64,000 nt of DNA from Diplonema papillatum. Lineage: Eukaryota > Euglenozoa > Diplonemea > Diplonemida > Diplonemidae. The position numbers were made by a program, and so were the translations under genes. The notes under the pieces are model-generated. The model ran no database searches. It was not told the DNA's origin and was given only the letters and a program-made list of their open reading frames with translations. Numbering within the stretch: position 1 is the first letter of the stretch; each line of letters opens with the position of its first letter. Positions 24,925-34,770 of the stretch are shown here, in pieces. Where the stretch lies: positions 124,001-188,000 of the forward strand of contig JAPJBO010000379.1 of the NCBI GenBank assembly GCA_030068145.1. The letters run 5' to 3'.

Positions 24925-27900
24925 TTAACGCTTACACCCGCCACTAAACCCAGATTCACCTGTGTTTCGTGTGGGCTGCAGCACATTTACCTCCTTTGAT
25001 CTTTTGCAGCTGGCAGCCTCCGCAAGTATTTCCTACAAAGCAGGTGCTTATACAACGAAAGAAACGTCGCGTACCTTCTGAGTGCCGGCGTTGAGCGAGT
25101 GGAGGCAGCTTTCCCGGGCTGCGGCAGGGACCTCGGCTGGCAGGCTGGCGAGCCCGTGGTGGACCCACTGCATAAGCTTGTGGGGGAACGTCGCTTTGAG
25201 GTTGATCAACACGTCTCCGACGTAGTCGGAGTTGTCCAGGTCCCGTCGAACGACGACGAAGAGCATCGCACTCAAGAGCGCGTCTCCGCGGGAGTCGAGG
25301 AAGGCAGGGATGCTGCTGGCCAGCTCGGGTGCCGCGTACGGGTCTGTGATCTCGCGGAAGTATTGGATCACTTCGGACAGGGCGTCGCGGGTGACGTCGG
25401 TGTTGAGCATGCACGCGGTGCCGACGTTGAAGAACGTGACGGCCAGCGGCGACGCGAACAGCTCCTTCGGGAAGTTCTTGACGCACATCGACATGACGTA
25501 GAACAGCTCTTGGATCATGTCGCTGTGCACGCCGGGATCGGACTTCGAGAGGATCTCCAGGGTGGGGCCGACTAGCTCGTTCACGACGCTCGACAGCGGC
25601 AGGGCCAACTCCGGCTTCTTCCCGAAGACGTTGACGATGGTTCCGACGAGCCAGAGGATGCTGCTTTGCGGCTTGCGCTGGTACGACGCGACGATGGTGT
25701 TGATGAGGGACTCGAGGTGCGGGAGGAACTCCTTGCCGCAGGCGAGGACCGCGTTCCGGACGAGCGACAGCAGCTCTTCGAAGAGCGTCGCGTCCGACTC
25801 AACGCTCCCGTTGGTCATCATCGTGTTGATGAACGGCCACATCCCGCCCCAGGCGGTCGCCCACGACTTCCCGATTGCGTCGGCGACGTCTTTCTTCGAC
25901 CGGTTTGCCGCCTTGTCCGCTCCCCTGAACAACGCTTCGAGCTTTTTGATCTCGCGGCTGATCGCGACCTTGTCCGCGCCGACGGACTGGATCCGGTTGA
26001 TGCTCGGCGTGCAGAACCCTTCGATGGCTTTGAGGAGGTCTGCTTCAGGCAGGTCGCAGACGAGGCACCCGAGGGACGTCATCAGACTCTTCGCTTCCGG
26101 GAGGTTTAACTCGGTCCATGATGCCGCGCCTTTTTGGAGGACGGGGTACAGTTGGACGACCTGCGCCGGGCACGTCTCGCAGAGCGCGCCGATAGCGTCG
26201 ATCGCGGCGGCCTGCAGCCGCGGCTGCTGGTTGAGGCAGTGGGCGATGAAGTCGATGAGCCCCGGGATGTAGTGCGGGGCGGAGCACCGGAGCCAGTCGC
26301 CTTCTTGGCCGATGATGGTGATGTACTGCGCCTGCACGCGCCAGTGCTGGCTGGCCACGGGGGCCGTCTGCTTGAAGAGCTCGGCCAGCAGCTCGTCGCG
26401 CAGCGTCTTCGTGTGCCGGATGGCGGCGATGAAGAACAGCACCGACTCGCACTCCGCCCACCGCGACGTCTGCAGCGACTGCGTGAGCATCGGGAACGCG
26501 ATCTGGACGGCCTTCACCTCCCCGAGCAACTGCCCGCACTCGTGCACGGCTTCGGAGAGGTCTTCCGACCGGAATTTGTCGAACTCAAACTCGTCGTCGT
26601 CGTCAGGCTTCCACGTGTCGCTCTCGGTCGGGAACATGCTCAGCTTCAGGAGGACGGGGACGAAGGGTGCCATCACGTCGGCGACGGCTTGCTCGATCTG
26701 CGCCGCGTCGGCTTGTCTCGCCGTGGAGACGGCTTTGCGCAGGGTGCGCCAGTAGCCCACGGTGAAGTGGAACACGCGCTGGTTCGGGTGGTCGGCGGCA
26801 TGGATCATGAACTTGGTCGACTGGAACGTCTGGTGGTTGAGCAGGGGGCAGAAAACCCGGCAGACCCTGGACAGCGCCTTCGTCAGCACGACGGACAGGT
26901 CGTCGTCCGCGGTCGACGCCGCGCGGAACTCCATCAGCGGCGCCGCCGCCTGCTCCAACAGCGAGAGCAGCTTGGCGGACTGCCGGTCGGTCGCCAGGAT
27001 GGCAACCTCGCTGAGGAGGTCGCAGGCGGGATCGCAGAGGTCGTGCCGGTTCATCGCCGGAATGCTCGCCATCACGATGGGCGAGCTGGCGACCTGGTTC
27101 TCGTCTGCTCCCCCCATTTCGAAGAACCGCAGCCACTTCGCGAACACCGCGAACACCGACGCGGTCGCTTGCTCCATCCCGGGGGGCACTTTCAGCGACC
27201 GGAAGTCCTGCGTCCCGGGAACAATGTGCTGCCACACCTCGTGCAGGAGGCCGAGCACGACGTTCACGTTCGGCTGCACCGTGACGAGGAGGGGATGGTC
27301 CTTCGAGATCTCCGGTGCGTCCGCTCTCTCCGCCTCTGCGCCCTCTTCAAGGTCGCCAAGCACGCGGCCCGCCCTGTCTCCCAAGACGTCGAGGAACAGC
27401 AGGAACACAGTCACCGTCTCGGGACTCTTCAGACTGCTCCAAAGCTCCTGAACGACTCCAGGGTTCGGGCGGAGCTGCAGCAGCTCGACGAAGGCGCTGC
27501 AGAGGGTTTCGAGGACTGCCTTCTTCCCGTTGCGCAGGCGGACGATGTGGCCGAGGATACACTGCTGCAGCTGCTTGCCGACCGAGACGTCCGGCTTCGC
27601 GTTCTTCACCCGCCACTGCAGCGACGTCGCCGCGAACGCTTGGACGGTCATGTCGTCGATTTGCAACTGCGAATGGTTGGGTCTCTCACGTTGGGGGGGA
27701 AAATCTTAGTTTCGTGTTCAGGCAAGGGGGGGGTGCTTGCACTCCGGCGATGAGCAGCGTGGGGGCGCTCCGGAGCTAGGAAAGAGCCTCCTTTTTTTTG
27801 TTCTAGGCGGCCATGTATGTGTATCGAGTGGTATCGGGTTTTGTATCTTCACGACTAGTAGTGCAGTCGAAAGAGCCCCCCTGTTTTTGTTCCGGGCGGC

Positions 27901-29067
27901 TACGTGTGTATCGGTAGTGCAGTCGAAAGAACCCCCTGTTTTTGTTCCGGCGGCTACGTGCGTATTGGTAGTGCAGTCGAAAGAGCCCCCTGTTTTTGTT
28001 CCGGCGGCTACGTGCGTATCGGTAGTGCAGTCGAAAGAGCCCCCTGTTTTTGGTCCGGGCGGCTAAGTGTGTGTACCACGACTAGTAGTGCAGTCGAAAG
28101 AGCCCCCTGTTTTTGTTCCGGCGGCTATTTGTGTGTATCACGACTAGTGCAGTCAAAAGAGCCCCCGGGCGGCTATGTGTGTGTATCGAGTGGTATCGGG
28201 TTTTGTATCTTCACGACTAGTAGTGCAGTCGACACGGTGGCTCTCTTTAACTCCAGCTTCTGAGGCTGGACCTCACTGTGTAGTGGTCGAGCTTAGTTTG
28301 CCGGTTGGCAAATGTTTGGCATAACTTCGCAAACGAAGTTCCGGGCGCAACAATATATCCGAAGAGCGGACTTGGCATAACTTCGCAAACGAAGTTCCGG
28401 GCGCAACAATACCGAAGAGCGGACTTGGCATAACTTCGCAAAGTTCCGGGCGCAACAATATATCCGAAGAGCGGACTTGGCATAACTTCGCAAACGAAGT
28501 TCCGGGCGCAACAATACCGAAGAGCGGACTTGGCATAACTTCGCAAAGTTCCGGGCGCAACAATATATCCGAAGGGCGGACTTGGCATACCCGGAGGGGG
28601 GGAGCTGTTGGTAAAAGTACGAACCACACACAGAGACCGGAGACGAGCACTAGAGCGACCATTTCTCCCCACCCCAGCACCCCCTTGCTGAAAGCTTTCA
28701 AACGCATACCAATTCGTCGCATATGCCCCAGGCCGCATCGTGCCTTCGGAAGTCTTGCAACCAGTTGTCACTCGCCTTCCGCTGCTCAGGAGTCAAGTCG
28801 GGTCGGTAAAAGAACACGATTTTGTCCTTCACCTGTCGTTATATAGGTTGAGTTCGTTGTCTCATCGTGCGAATAAAAAAATCGTGCGAATTCCTCGCAC
28901 TTTTTCGTTAGCGGGAGCACTGGGCTGCATCCACAAGAAATGGTGGTCGCACGCTGGCAACCCACTAACTTTTTTGTTAGCCAACAAATGCATTTACCAA
29001 CAGCACCAAAACGAATAAGGTGCCTCCAGCCCCCAGGACATACCTCAGCAGTCGTGATCGCCGCCAT
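24925..29067 (-). CDS. TNPO3: Transportin-3 / importin-13-type nuclear import receptor, spliced
   Basis: Exons inferred from protein similarity and GT-AG signals: 29044-29067 (MAAITTAE), 28710-28832 (41 codons, containing TPEQRKASDNWLQDFRR), 25075-27666 (864 codons) and a tentative last exon 24925-24975. Donors are GTATGT, GTATGC and GTACGC; acceptors are GACAG, CGCAG and TGCAG. All junctions are phase 0. The assembled length, about 929 residues, equals the usual 920-960. The N-terminus is the importin-beta-like HEAT start (YRPD...ASDNWLQDF..HDAAWGICDELL...QAFAATSLQWRV). Later HEAT blocks such as WGGMWPFINTMMTN and SSILWLVGTIVNVFG match TNPO3/Mtr10. This family carries SR-rich splicing factors and other cargo into the nucleus with Ran-GTP release. 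The last exon is uncertain; an alternative acceptor at about 25033 is also in frame. The 24-nt first exon is notably small. Confidence 0.88.
27784..28240. repeat. ~55-bp minisatellite in intron 2 of the importin gene
   Basis: Units contain TAGTGCAGTCGAAAGAGCC, CCCTGTTTTTGTTCCGGCGG and CTACGTGCGTATCGG, repeated about seven times with length variants. Confidence 0.9.
28319..28590. repeat. 52-56 bp minisatellite with internal palindrome, five units
   Basis: Units start CATAACTTCGCAAACGAAGT and end GAGCGGACTTGG. Two indels (a CGAA present or absent and a TAT present or absent) recur in combination. AACTTCG-CAAA-CGAAGTT is a 7-bp-arm palindrome within the longer units. Also in intron 2 of the importin gene. 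Confidence 0.9.
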
Positions 29068-29164
29068 GGTTTAGCGACTTCTTTCTCCGGCGGTCGCTTC
29101 GGCAGCACGAAAGCCCCGCCAGCCCACCACCCCACCCTTGATGAGGCGACCTGGCAGCAGGATG

Positions 29165-29335
29165 GTTTGTTCTTCGCTTACACCACCGTGTGTTGCTTTT
29201 TCACTCAGGACTTTTTCCCCTGTGTGTCTTGTCGTGTAGGGGTAGACCCGCATGACCTGACGTCCGTTCAGCACGTGGTTCGGTAGTAGCACTTGGGATC
29301 TCTTCGGTTTTTTGCCTGGCAGCTTATTCGAGCAG
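29165..29335. repeat. Dispersed repeat, copy 1 (copy 2 at 42455-42625)
   Basis: Shared blocks: GTTTGTTCTTCGCTTACACC or ATTTGTTCTTCGCTTACACC, CACTCAGGACTTTT, GTAGACCCGCATGACCT and TGGTTCGGTAGT. Same orientation in both places. Class unknown. Confidence 0.8.
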
Positions 29336-29477
29336 TTCCTTCCAAGCTGGGGCTGCTGTAACAGAAAACCTAAAGCACGACGCTCTTTCGACTAACGTCT
29401 CCGCCGTGATACCGGCAGCACCTCGCAGGTATTTCGCTGTCCGCTTGCCGGGGCAAAGCCGTCGAATGGGAGGGGAC

Positions 29478-29668
29478 ACAACACTGAGCCGGTCCGTCCC
29501 TATCTCTTGAAACTGCATCGGAGTGCCTACCGCTGTTTATCATGGTGAATCACGGTCCACCACGTTCTATCAGGTCCCTCCCTAGTCCCTAGAGCTGCAT
29601 CGAATTGCCCGGTGCTGTATTCTTCGGTCTATGACGGTCTATCAAGAGGGGATGGACCGGCTCAAACA
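29478..29668 (+). repeat. Dispersed ~190-bp repeat; inverted copy at 46118-46312
   Basis: Blocks CTATCTCTTGAAACTGCATC, GTGAATCACGGTCCACCACG and GGGGATGGACCGGCTCA recur in reverse complement at 46118-46312, inside intron 4 of the CAF1 gene. Small pieces also occur near 23985, 24540 and 39940-40000. It contains repeated GGTCTATNA-type words. Confidence 0.8.
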
Positions 29669-29879
29669 AGCGGGAAGGGGGGAAACATGAGAAATGTTGG
29701 ATTGTCTCGATACCTATTTACCTTCCCTCCCAGAGGGGGACGAGAGGAGAGCGAGAGAGCCCTTCCTCTGCACAACACTACAATCTTCCGAGGCGGTACA
29801 AGAACGGAGGCGAGGGGGTCCGCATCAACAGGGGGGGTGGGGCGGGATTGATTTAACAAACGGTTACTGGGAATAATGC

Positions 29880-30005
29880 AAGGACGTGTGTACCCGCAGC
29901 GGCGTGTTTCCGTCCGTTAAGCGATGGACACATTGGACAGACCTCCATGCGCGTGGAAACTGAGGATCTGCAGACGCAGCGATGTGAGTCTGGTTGGTTG
30001 GTTGC
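29880..30005. repeat. Diverged copy of the 14276-14460 dispersed family
   Basis: It keeps CGTCCGTTAAGCGATGGACA (the other copies have GTCCTTTAAGC.ACGGACACA), CTGCAGACG and GATGTGAGTCTGGTTGG. Confidence 0.6.
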
Positions 30006-30111
30006 AAAGATGTTGGGGCGGGGGAGTGCAAGATCTGCCTGGGATGAATACGTGCTTCAACCTCGTGTTCAATCTACAGCGTCTTGAGGTTCAGAGACGG
30101 ACCATGAACAT

Positions 30112-30235
30112 GAGAGAGAGAGAGAGACGAGTTAGAGTGCAGGGACCATCTCTCCGGGGAGTATCCGGTCGCCCCACTACTGTCCCGTACTACTCCGGCG
30201 GGCGTAAGTTGTTACGTCGTGGGCGCGGTGATGAT
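30112..30235 (+). repeat. GA-headed dispersed repeat, copy 2
   Basis: The GAGAGA run is followed by GACGAGTTAGAGTGCAGG and the same order of blocks as at 21120-21245. Confidence 0.75.
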
Positions 30236-30300
30236 TGCACCGGTCGCGCGCACTCGGAGTTAGCGGTGCCAGTAGTAGTTTGAACTTGGCCGATCACTCT

Positions 30301-30630
30301 AGCTGAGAAACATTGCTTGGATTCGGGCGCTGAACTTGTTGCCAAGAACGAGCTTCCCTCTCCCAAGCTCTATCCCACAGCCAATCGGTAGCAACGACGG
30401 GCGGTGTGTACAAATGGCAGGGACGTAATCAGTGCAAGCTGATGACTTGCGCCTACTAGGCATTCCTCATTCAAGGAGAATAATTGCAATCATCGATCCT
30501 CATCACGACGCAAGTTCAAAAGATTTCCCATCCTCTTCAAGATAGGTAGCCGGAAGGCTCTCAAACTCGTTTAATGCGTCAGTGTAGTGCGCGTGCAGCC
30601 TAGGACATTTAGGAGCATCACAGACCTGCT
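30301..30630 (-). pseudogene. SSU (18S-type) rRNA fragment, 3' domain
   Basis: It overlaps the sequence of the 24214-24485 copy but is shifted. It lacks the last ~55 nt of SSU and extends further 5', through GCGCACTACACTGACGCATT to CAGGTCTGTGATGCTCC (both conserved SSU blocks). It includes TGTACACACCGCCCGTCG. Truncated at both ends. Confidence 0.9.
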
Positions 30631-30744
30631 ATTGGCTCGCTCTTCCGCGCGCTATAAGTCGCGCGCAGTCCCCTTAAGAAGTAGTGCGCGTCTCGGGTAA
30701 GCAGCAAGCCGCCGATGCCAAAAGACACCCCCTACAACGACACG

Positions 30745-30932
30745 CCCATGCGCTGCGCAAATTCTTCGAAGGCAGCCTCACTCCGGCGGATTTCAGCCTC
30801 GGCACGCATCGCGGCGACAGCTTCGCGCGACGGCCGCACGGGAATCGCTGCTCGGGAAGCTGTTCCTGCCTACCCGGGCCGACGGCCGCAGGCTCGTCGC
30901 CTCCAGCAGCTTGCTGCGCGTTGGCCTGCATT
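30745..30932 (-). pseudogene. Duplicated 3' fragment of the neighbouring coiled-coil gene
   Basis: This stretch is a close copy of 31104-31300 (C-terminal codons of the gene at 31096-32214). An 11-nt deletion relative to the gene removes part of the alanine/serine region and shifts the frame. There is no upstream coding part, so it is a dead partial duplicate. Confidence 0.85.
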
Positions 30933-31095
30933 TCGCATTGAGATCGGTTTGAGTACATGAGCTTGCATGCACTAGTCTCGTCGGTCGGTATACTTGATGC
31001 CATCGCCACCTGCCGCTGCGTCGTCACGATTGAGTACATGCGGCCACTACTAGTCGTAGTTGAACTTGATATGCAGCAATAATCTGTGTCACCGA

Positions 31096-32214
31096 TCACA
31101 TCATGCGCTGCGCAAATTCTTCGAAGGCAGCCTCACTCCGGCGGATTTCAGCCTCGGCACGCAGCGCGGCGACAGCTTCACGCGACGGCCGCACGGGAAT
31201 CGCTGCTCGGGCTGCCGACGGGAAGCTGTTCCTGCCTACCCGGGCCGACGGCCGCAGGCTCGTCGCCTCCAGCAGCTTGCTGCGCGGGTTGGCCTGCGCC
31301 AGGCGGGCGCCCGCCGTCGGCGCGGCGCGGCGCGGCGGCGGCTGCCGCCGCTGCTGCTCCGCCGCGTTGGACGACGGCCGCCGGGCGTACGACGCCTGCG
31401 ACCGAGGCGAAGAAGCCGGCGACGCCGAAGGGCTCGAGCAGGGCGACGAAGCGGGAGTCAGCCGCCGCCGCGCGTTGTTCGCGTACCCGCACCGCTGCGC
31501 TTCGTCCTTCGTGTACGACACGGCCGAGACGGTGTGCTCCATTAGCAGCGGCGCCTGCATCGTCCGGATCGGGTCGTAGCGCTCGAACGGCTCATCGGAC
31601 CCTTTAGCCACGGGTGCAGCTTTTTGAGCACCGCTGTTCAACCCACTCCTGGCCTCGTTGATCTGCTTCCGGGCGAGGCACATGGCGGTGTCCAGCTGCT
31701 TCTGCATGTCTGCTTCCCGGTCGCCTGCCTGCGTGTCTCTGCGTGAGGTCTGCTGGCGGAGGGAGGCGTTCTGCTTTTCCAACCCGCGGAGCCTGGTGAG
31801 CAGCTCCTGCGGCGTCTGCTTCTGGCCTCCGGCGCCGAAGACCTTGTCGTACTCTGCAACTGCCGTCCGGAGGTACCTGTTTTCGGCGCGGATGCGGCGG
31901 TCCTCCCTGTCGTTCGAGTCGCGCAGGCGGTCGGTCAGCTTGAGCATCTCCTCGCACGCGTCGTGGAGGCAGCGGTTGGCCCGGCTCTGGACGCACTGCT
32001 CGGGGATCGCGTAGCGGTAGTGCAGGCACAGCTTCGCCATGTCGTCGAACGTCACCGGCTCGACGTCGCGCCGCCGGAGGCTGTTGCCCACGCTGCGGAC
32101 GTCGCGCTCCCGCGCCGGGTCCACCCGCGGCACGTACCGCACGTACACGGGTGGCTTCCGGCCCCCCTTCCCGACATCGTGCGGTGTCCTCACTTCCACG
32201 CGCCGCGGCGGCAT
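31096..32214 (-). CDS. Coiled-coil protein, unknown function
   Basis: One uninterrupted frame of 372 residues, ATG at 32214, TGA stop. The N-terminal third is basic (MPPRRVEVRTPHDVGKGGRK) and contains FDDMAKLCLHYRYAIPEQC. Residues about 85-200 are strongly charged and heptad-like (RLRDSNDREDRRIRAENRYL, then LLTRLRGLEKQNASLRQQTS), indicating coiled coil. About 240-320 is Ser/Ala/Arg/Pro-rich and low in complexity, and the end is helical again (AEIRRSEAAFEEFAQRMM). I do not recognise a family. A cytoskeletal or flagellar scaffold is possible but unproven. Fragments of this gene are duplicated on both sides (30745-30932 and 32385-32830), a sign of local instability. Confidence 0.75.
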   Translation of the reverse strand: MPPRRVEVRTPHDVGKGGRKPPVYVRYVPRVDPARERDVRSVGNSLRRRDVEPVTFDDMAKLCLHYRYAIPEQCVQSRANRCLHDACEEMLKLTDRLRDSNDREDRRIRAENRYLRTAVAEYDKVFGAGGQKQTPQELLTRLRGLEKQNASLRQQTSRRDTQAGDREADMQKQLDTAMCLARKQINEARSGLNSGAQKAAPVAKGSDEPFERYDPIRTMQAPLLMEHTVSAVSYTKDEAQRCGYANNARRRLTPASSPCSSPSASPASSPRSQASYARRPSSNAAEQQRRQPPPRRAAPTAGARLAQANPRSKLLEATSLRPSARVGRNSFPSAARAAIPVRPSREAVAALRAEAEIRRSEAAFEEFAQRMM

Positions 32215-32287
32215 GCGGAGTGCCCTCCGTTTCTCGCTATCTTCCCTCCCCCCCTGCGACCGTCGTGTGTTGTAAGCAGTGTCTATC

Positions 32288-32352
32288 AGAGTTAAAGTTC
32301 GCTTGAGAATCCGGGATTTTTAGAGCCCGGGAGGGCAACCTTCGCCAAATGG
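32288..32352 (+). repeat. Copy of the dispersed 65-75 bp repeat
   Basis: Carries GTTAAAGTTCGCTTGAGAAT, then CCGGGATTTTTAGAG and ACCTTCGCCAAATGGGTTCT. It agrees with copies at 7095, 20319 (minus), 35931 and 45668. Confidence 0.75.
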
Positions 32353-32384
32353 GTTCTGTTGAAGCAAATCCGAAATAGGGGGTA

Positions 32385-32830
32385 GGCATCTCCTCGCACG
32401 CGTCGTGGCGGCAGCGGTCGGCCCGGGTTTCCCCCGGCTTCGTCCTATCCAGGCATAGTTCACCATCTTTCGGGTCCCAACAAGTGTACTTAACCTCAAA
32501 TCCCTTTCCAGTAAATCAGGATCGGGCTGTGCTGCGTCCTTAAGGATTGGCACATCTCCCTTTCAGTGCGGCTTGTGAGTTTGACACCCTAAGCCTCGCA
32601 ACACGTGTTAAACTCCTTGCCGTGTTTCAAGACGGGTAGTAGAAGATCGCTGTGTCTGACATGAGCCTGCGAGCGTTAACCACGTCAGGCCAGCGGGAGC
32701 AAGGACGTTGTCCGAAGACGCCGACACTTACCCTTCGCTGACCCTCCTGCTCTGGACACACTGCTGTCATACCGGTGGTGCAGGCACAGCTTCGCCATGT
32801 CGTCGGACGTCGCCGGCTCGACGTCGCGGT
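32385..32830 (-). pseudogene. Second duplicated piece of the coiled-coil gene, interrupted by an rRNA fragment
   Basis: Bases 32385-32424 and 32750-32830 match consecutive parts of the gene around 31943-32075 (GCATCTCCTCGCACGCGTCG and CAGGCACAGCTTCGCCATGT blocks). Between them lies an LSU rRNA fragment with 8 extra bases on its right. The copy is diverged and incomplete. Confidence 0.8.
32425..32741 (-). pseudogene. LSU (28S-type) rRNA fragment, 5' third
   Basis: The minus strand carries CTCATGTCAGACACAGCG, CTACCCGTCTTGAAACACGG, TTGGGACCCGAAAGATGGTG and GAACTATGCCTGGATAGGAC, all conserved LSU blocks in the right order. It begins and ends abruptly inside the duplicated gene fragment. Confidence 0.9.
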
Positions 32831-33960
32831 GACGCTCAGGTTTCAGCCTCACGCAGCACACCGAAACGTAGCAACACCGGGCGTGAAGCTGGGCACAACG
32901 TCGCAGCAAAGGTGTTGCTGCGAGATAGACCCACCGAACGTGGTACTGTTCAGGCTCAAGTTTCAGCCCCACGCAGCAGACCGAAATGTGGCAACACCGG
33001 GCGTGAAGCTGGGCACAACGTCGCAGCAAGGATGTTGCTGAGATAGACCCACCGAACGTGGTACTGTTCAGGCTCAAGTTTCAGCCCCACGCAGCAGACC
33101 GACATGTGGCAACACCGGGCGTGAAGCTGGGCACAACGTCGCAGCAAGGATGGTGCTGAGATAGACCCACCGAACGTGGTACTGTTCAGGCTCAAGTTTC
33201 AGCCCCACGCAGCAGACCGAAATGTGGCAACACCGGGCGTGAAGCTGGGCACAACGTCGCAGCAAGGATGTTGCTGCGAGATAGACCCACAGAACGTGGT
33301 ACTGTTCAGGCTCCAGTTTCAGCCCCACGCAGCAGACCGAAATGTGGCAACACCGGGCGTGAAGCTGGGCACAACGTCGCAGCAAGGATGTTGCTGCGAG
33401 ATAGACCCACAGAACGTGGTACTGTTCAGGCTCCAGTTTCAGCCCCACGCAGCAGACCGAAATGTGGCAACACCGGGCGTGAAGCTGGGCACAACGTCGC
33501 AGCAAGGATGTTGCTGAGATAGACCCACAGAACGTGGTACTGTTCAGGCTCCAGTTTCAGCCCCACGCAGCAGACCGAAATGTGGCAACACCGGGCGTGA
33601 AGCTGGGCACAACGTCGCAGCAAGGATGTTGCTGCGAGATAGACCCACAGAACGTGGTACTGTTCAGGCTCCAGTTTCAGCCCCACGCAGCAGACCGAAA
33701 TGTGGCAACACCGGGCGTGAAGCTGGGCACAACGTCGCAGCAAGGATGTTGCTGAGATAGACCCACAGAACGTTAACGTGGTACTTTTCAGGCTCAGGTT
33801 TCAGCCCCACGCAGTAGACCGAAACTTGGCAACACCGGGCTGGAAGCCGGCACAACGTCGCAGCAAGGATGGTGCTGGGATAGACCCACAGAACGTGATA
33901 CTTTTCAGGCTCAGGTTTCAGCCTCGCGCAGCACACCGAAACGTAAGAACGATGAAGGGG
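32830..33960. repeat. ~119-bp minisatellite, about nine to ten units
   Basis: Units of 118-120 bp contain TTTCAGCCCCACGCAGCAGA, GGCAACACCGGGCGTGAAGC and AGATAGACCCAC. A 2-bp difference (CTGCGAGA versus CTGAGA) alternates between units and explains why long frames exist on both strands. No protein-coding signal beyond the repeat itself. Confidence 0.92.
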
Positions 33961-34511
33961 CGAAGCTATCTCTCTTAGAATTTCGATGAAGTTTCAGGAC
34001 CACAACTGAAAGAGCAGGAAAAAAAGGAGAAAAAGAATGAATTGACAAAGGAAACAGTAGGAGAGGGGGTGGGGGGTTGGAGGGAAGAAGAAAAAGACAA
34101 GAACAGCCATTTTTTCAATGAAAGGAAACAGAAGGGGGAAAAGAAAAAAGAGTAGTGTAGTAGTAGTATGTCGTCCTAATCCGGGAACAAGTCAGGGAGA
34201 AGAACGGAGCAATCTTTACAAACAAACGAGTGACTTAAGGTGGCCGCTTGAGCGGCGCCAGTCCGAGCGCACACAGCAGCAGTGACGCGTCGGCAGTATT
34301 TGCACTTCGGGATGGGGCTGCCGTCATGCGCGTCGACGGCTAGCGAGGGTCGGCAGGGTGCAGTGGTCGGAGCAACGTTGAACGTGGCAGGTCGGTGCCG
34401 CACAAATGAGTTGATCGATGTACTTGTGCGCGTTCACTTTCCGCACGCGTCGCGCAGCCTGCGAGATGACGGTCTAAAAAAAAAAAGAAGGAGAAAAAAA
34501 AAAAAAGAGGA
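33961..34511. other. Intergenic, purine-rich
   Basis: No gene. It contains A/G-rich stretches (34015-34160 and 34475-34512). Confidence 0.45.
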
Positions 34512-34707
34512 ATAGTTGAGTTGCAGCTCTTGACAAAGATAGATGGAAAAAAGAAGGTGTTTTTATTCTTCGCTTTTTCTCACCAACGGGGGGGTCGGTC
34601 CTGCTTTTGGCTTTGTAGGTTCTCCCGACTCCCCTATTCGTGGTCAGCACAAACTCAAGAAGTCTAGTCAACTATTCCCTGCAGTATTGGCATACTTTCA
34701 AAAACAA
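34512..34707 (+). repeat. Dispersed ~195-bp repeat, copy 1 (copy 2 at 36571-36767)
   Basis: Shared blocks are AATAGTTGAGTTGCAGCTCT, AGAAGGTGTTTTTATT, GGGTCGGTCCTGCTTTTGGC, AGTCAACTATTCCCTGCAGT and ATTGGCA. Both copies have the same orientation. The second copy is internal to a MITE. Confidence 0.85.
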
Positions 34708-34741
34708 AAAAGACCGAAGAACAGAGCGATTAGTATACGTT

Positions 34742-34770
34742 GCAGATTTAGACCGTCGGTCTAAATCTGC
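34742..34770. repeat. Perfect 14-bp palindrome with 1-bp centre
   Basis: GCAGATTTAGACCG is followed by T and then its exact reverse complement. A half-site (CCGGTCTAAATCTGCAA) recurs near 34939. Confidence 0.9.

Noticed and set aside
26134-27753. 539-codon plus-strand frame
   Set aside because: Antisense to the well-supported importin exon.
28319-28590. A CRISPR array or loxP-like sites
   Set aside because: Units are contiguous with no unique spacers, the host is eukaryotic, and the resemblance to recombinase sites is limited to a short palindrome.
24214-30630. A working rRNA gene cluster
   Set aside because: Both SSU pieces are about 270-330 nt, truncated, and not followed by 5.8S or LSU in the right order.
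33074-33755. Frames of 70-143 codons on both strands
   Set aside because: Both come from the 119-bp satellite; neither has a start, context or a motif of its own.
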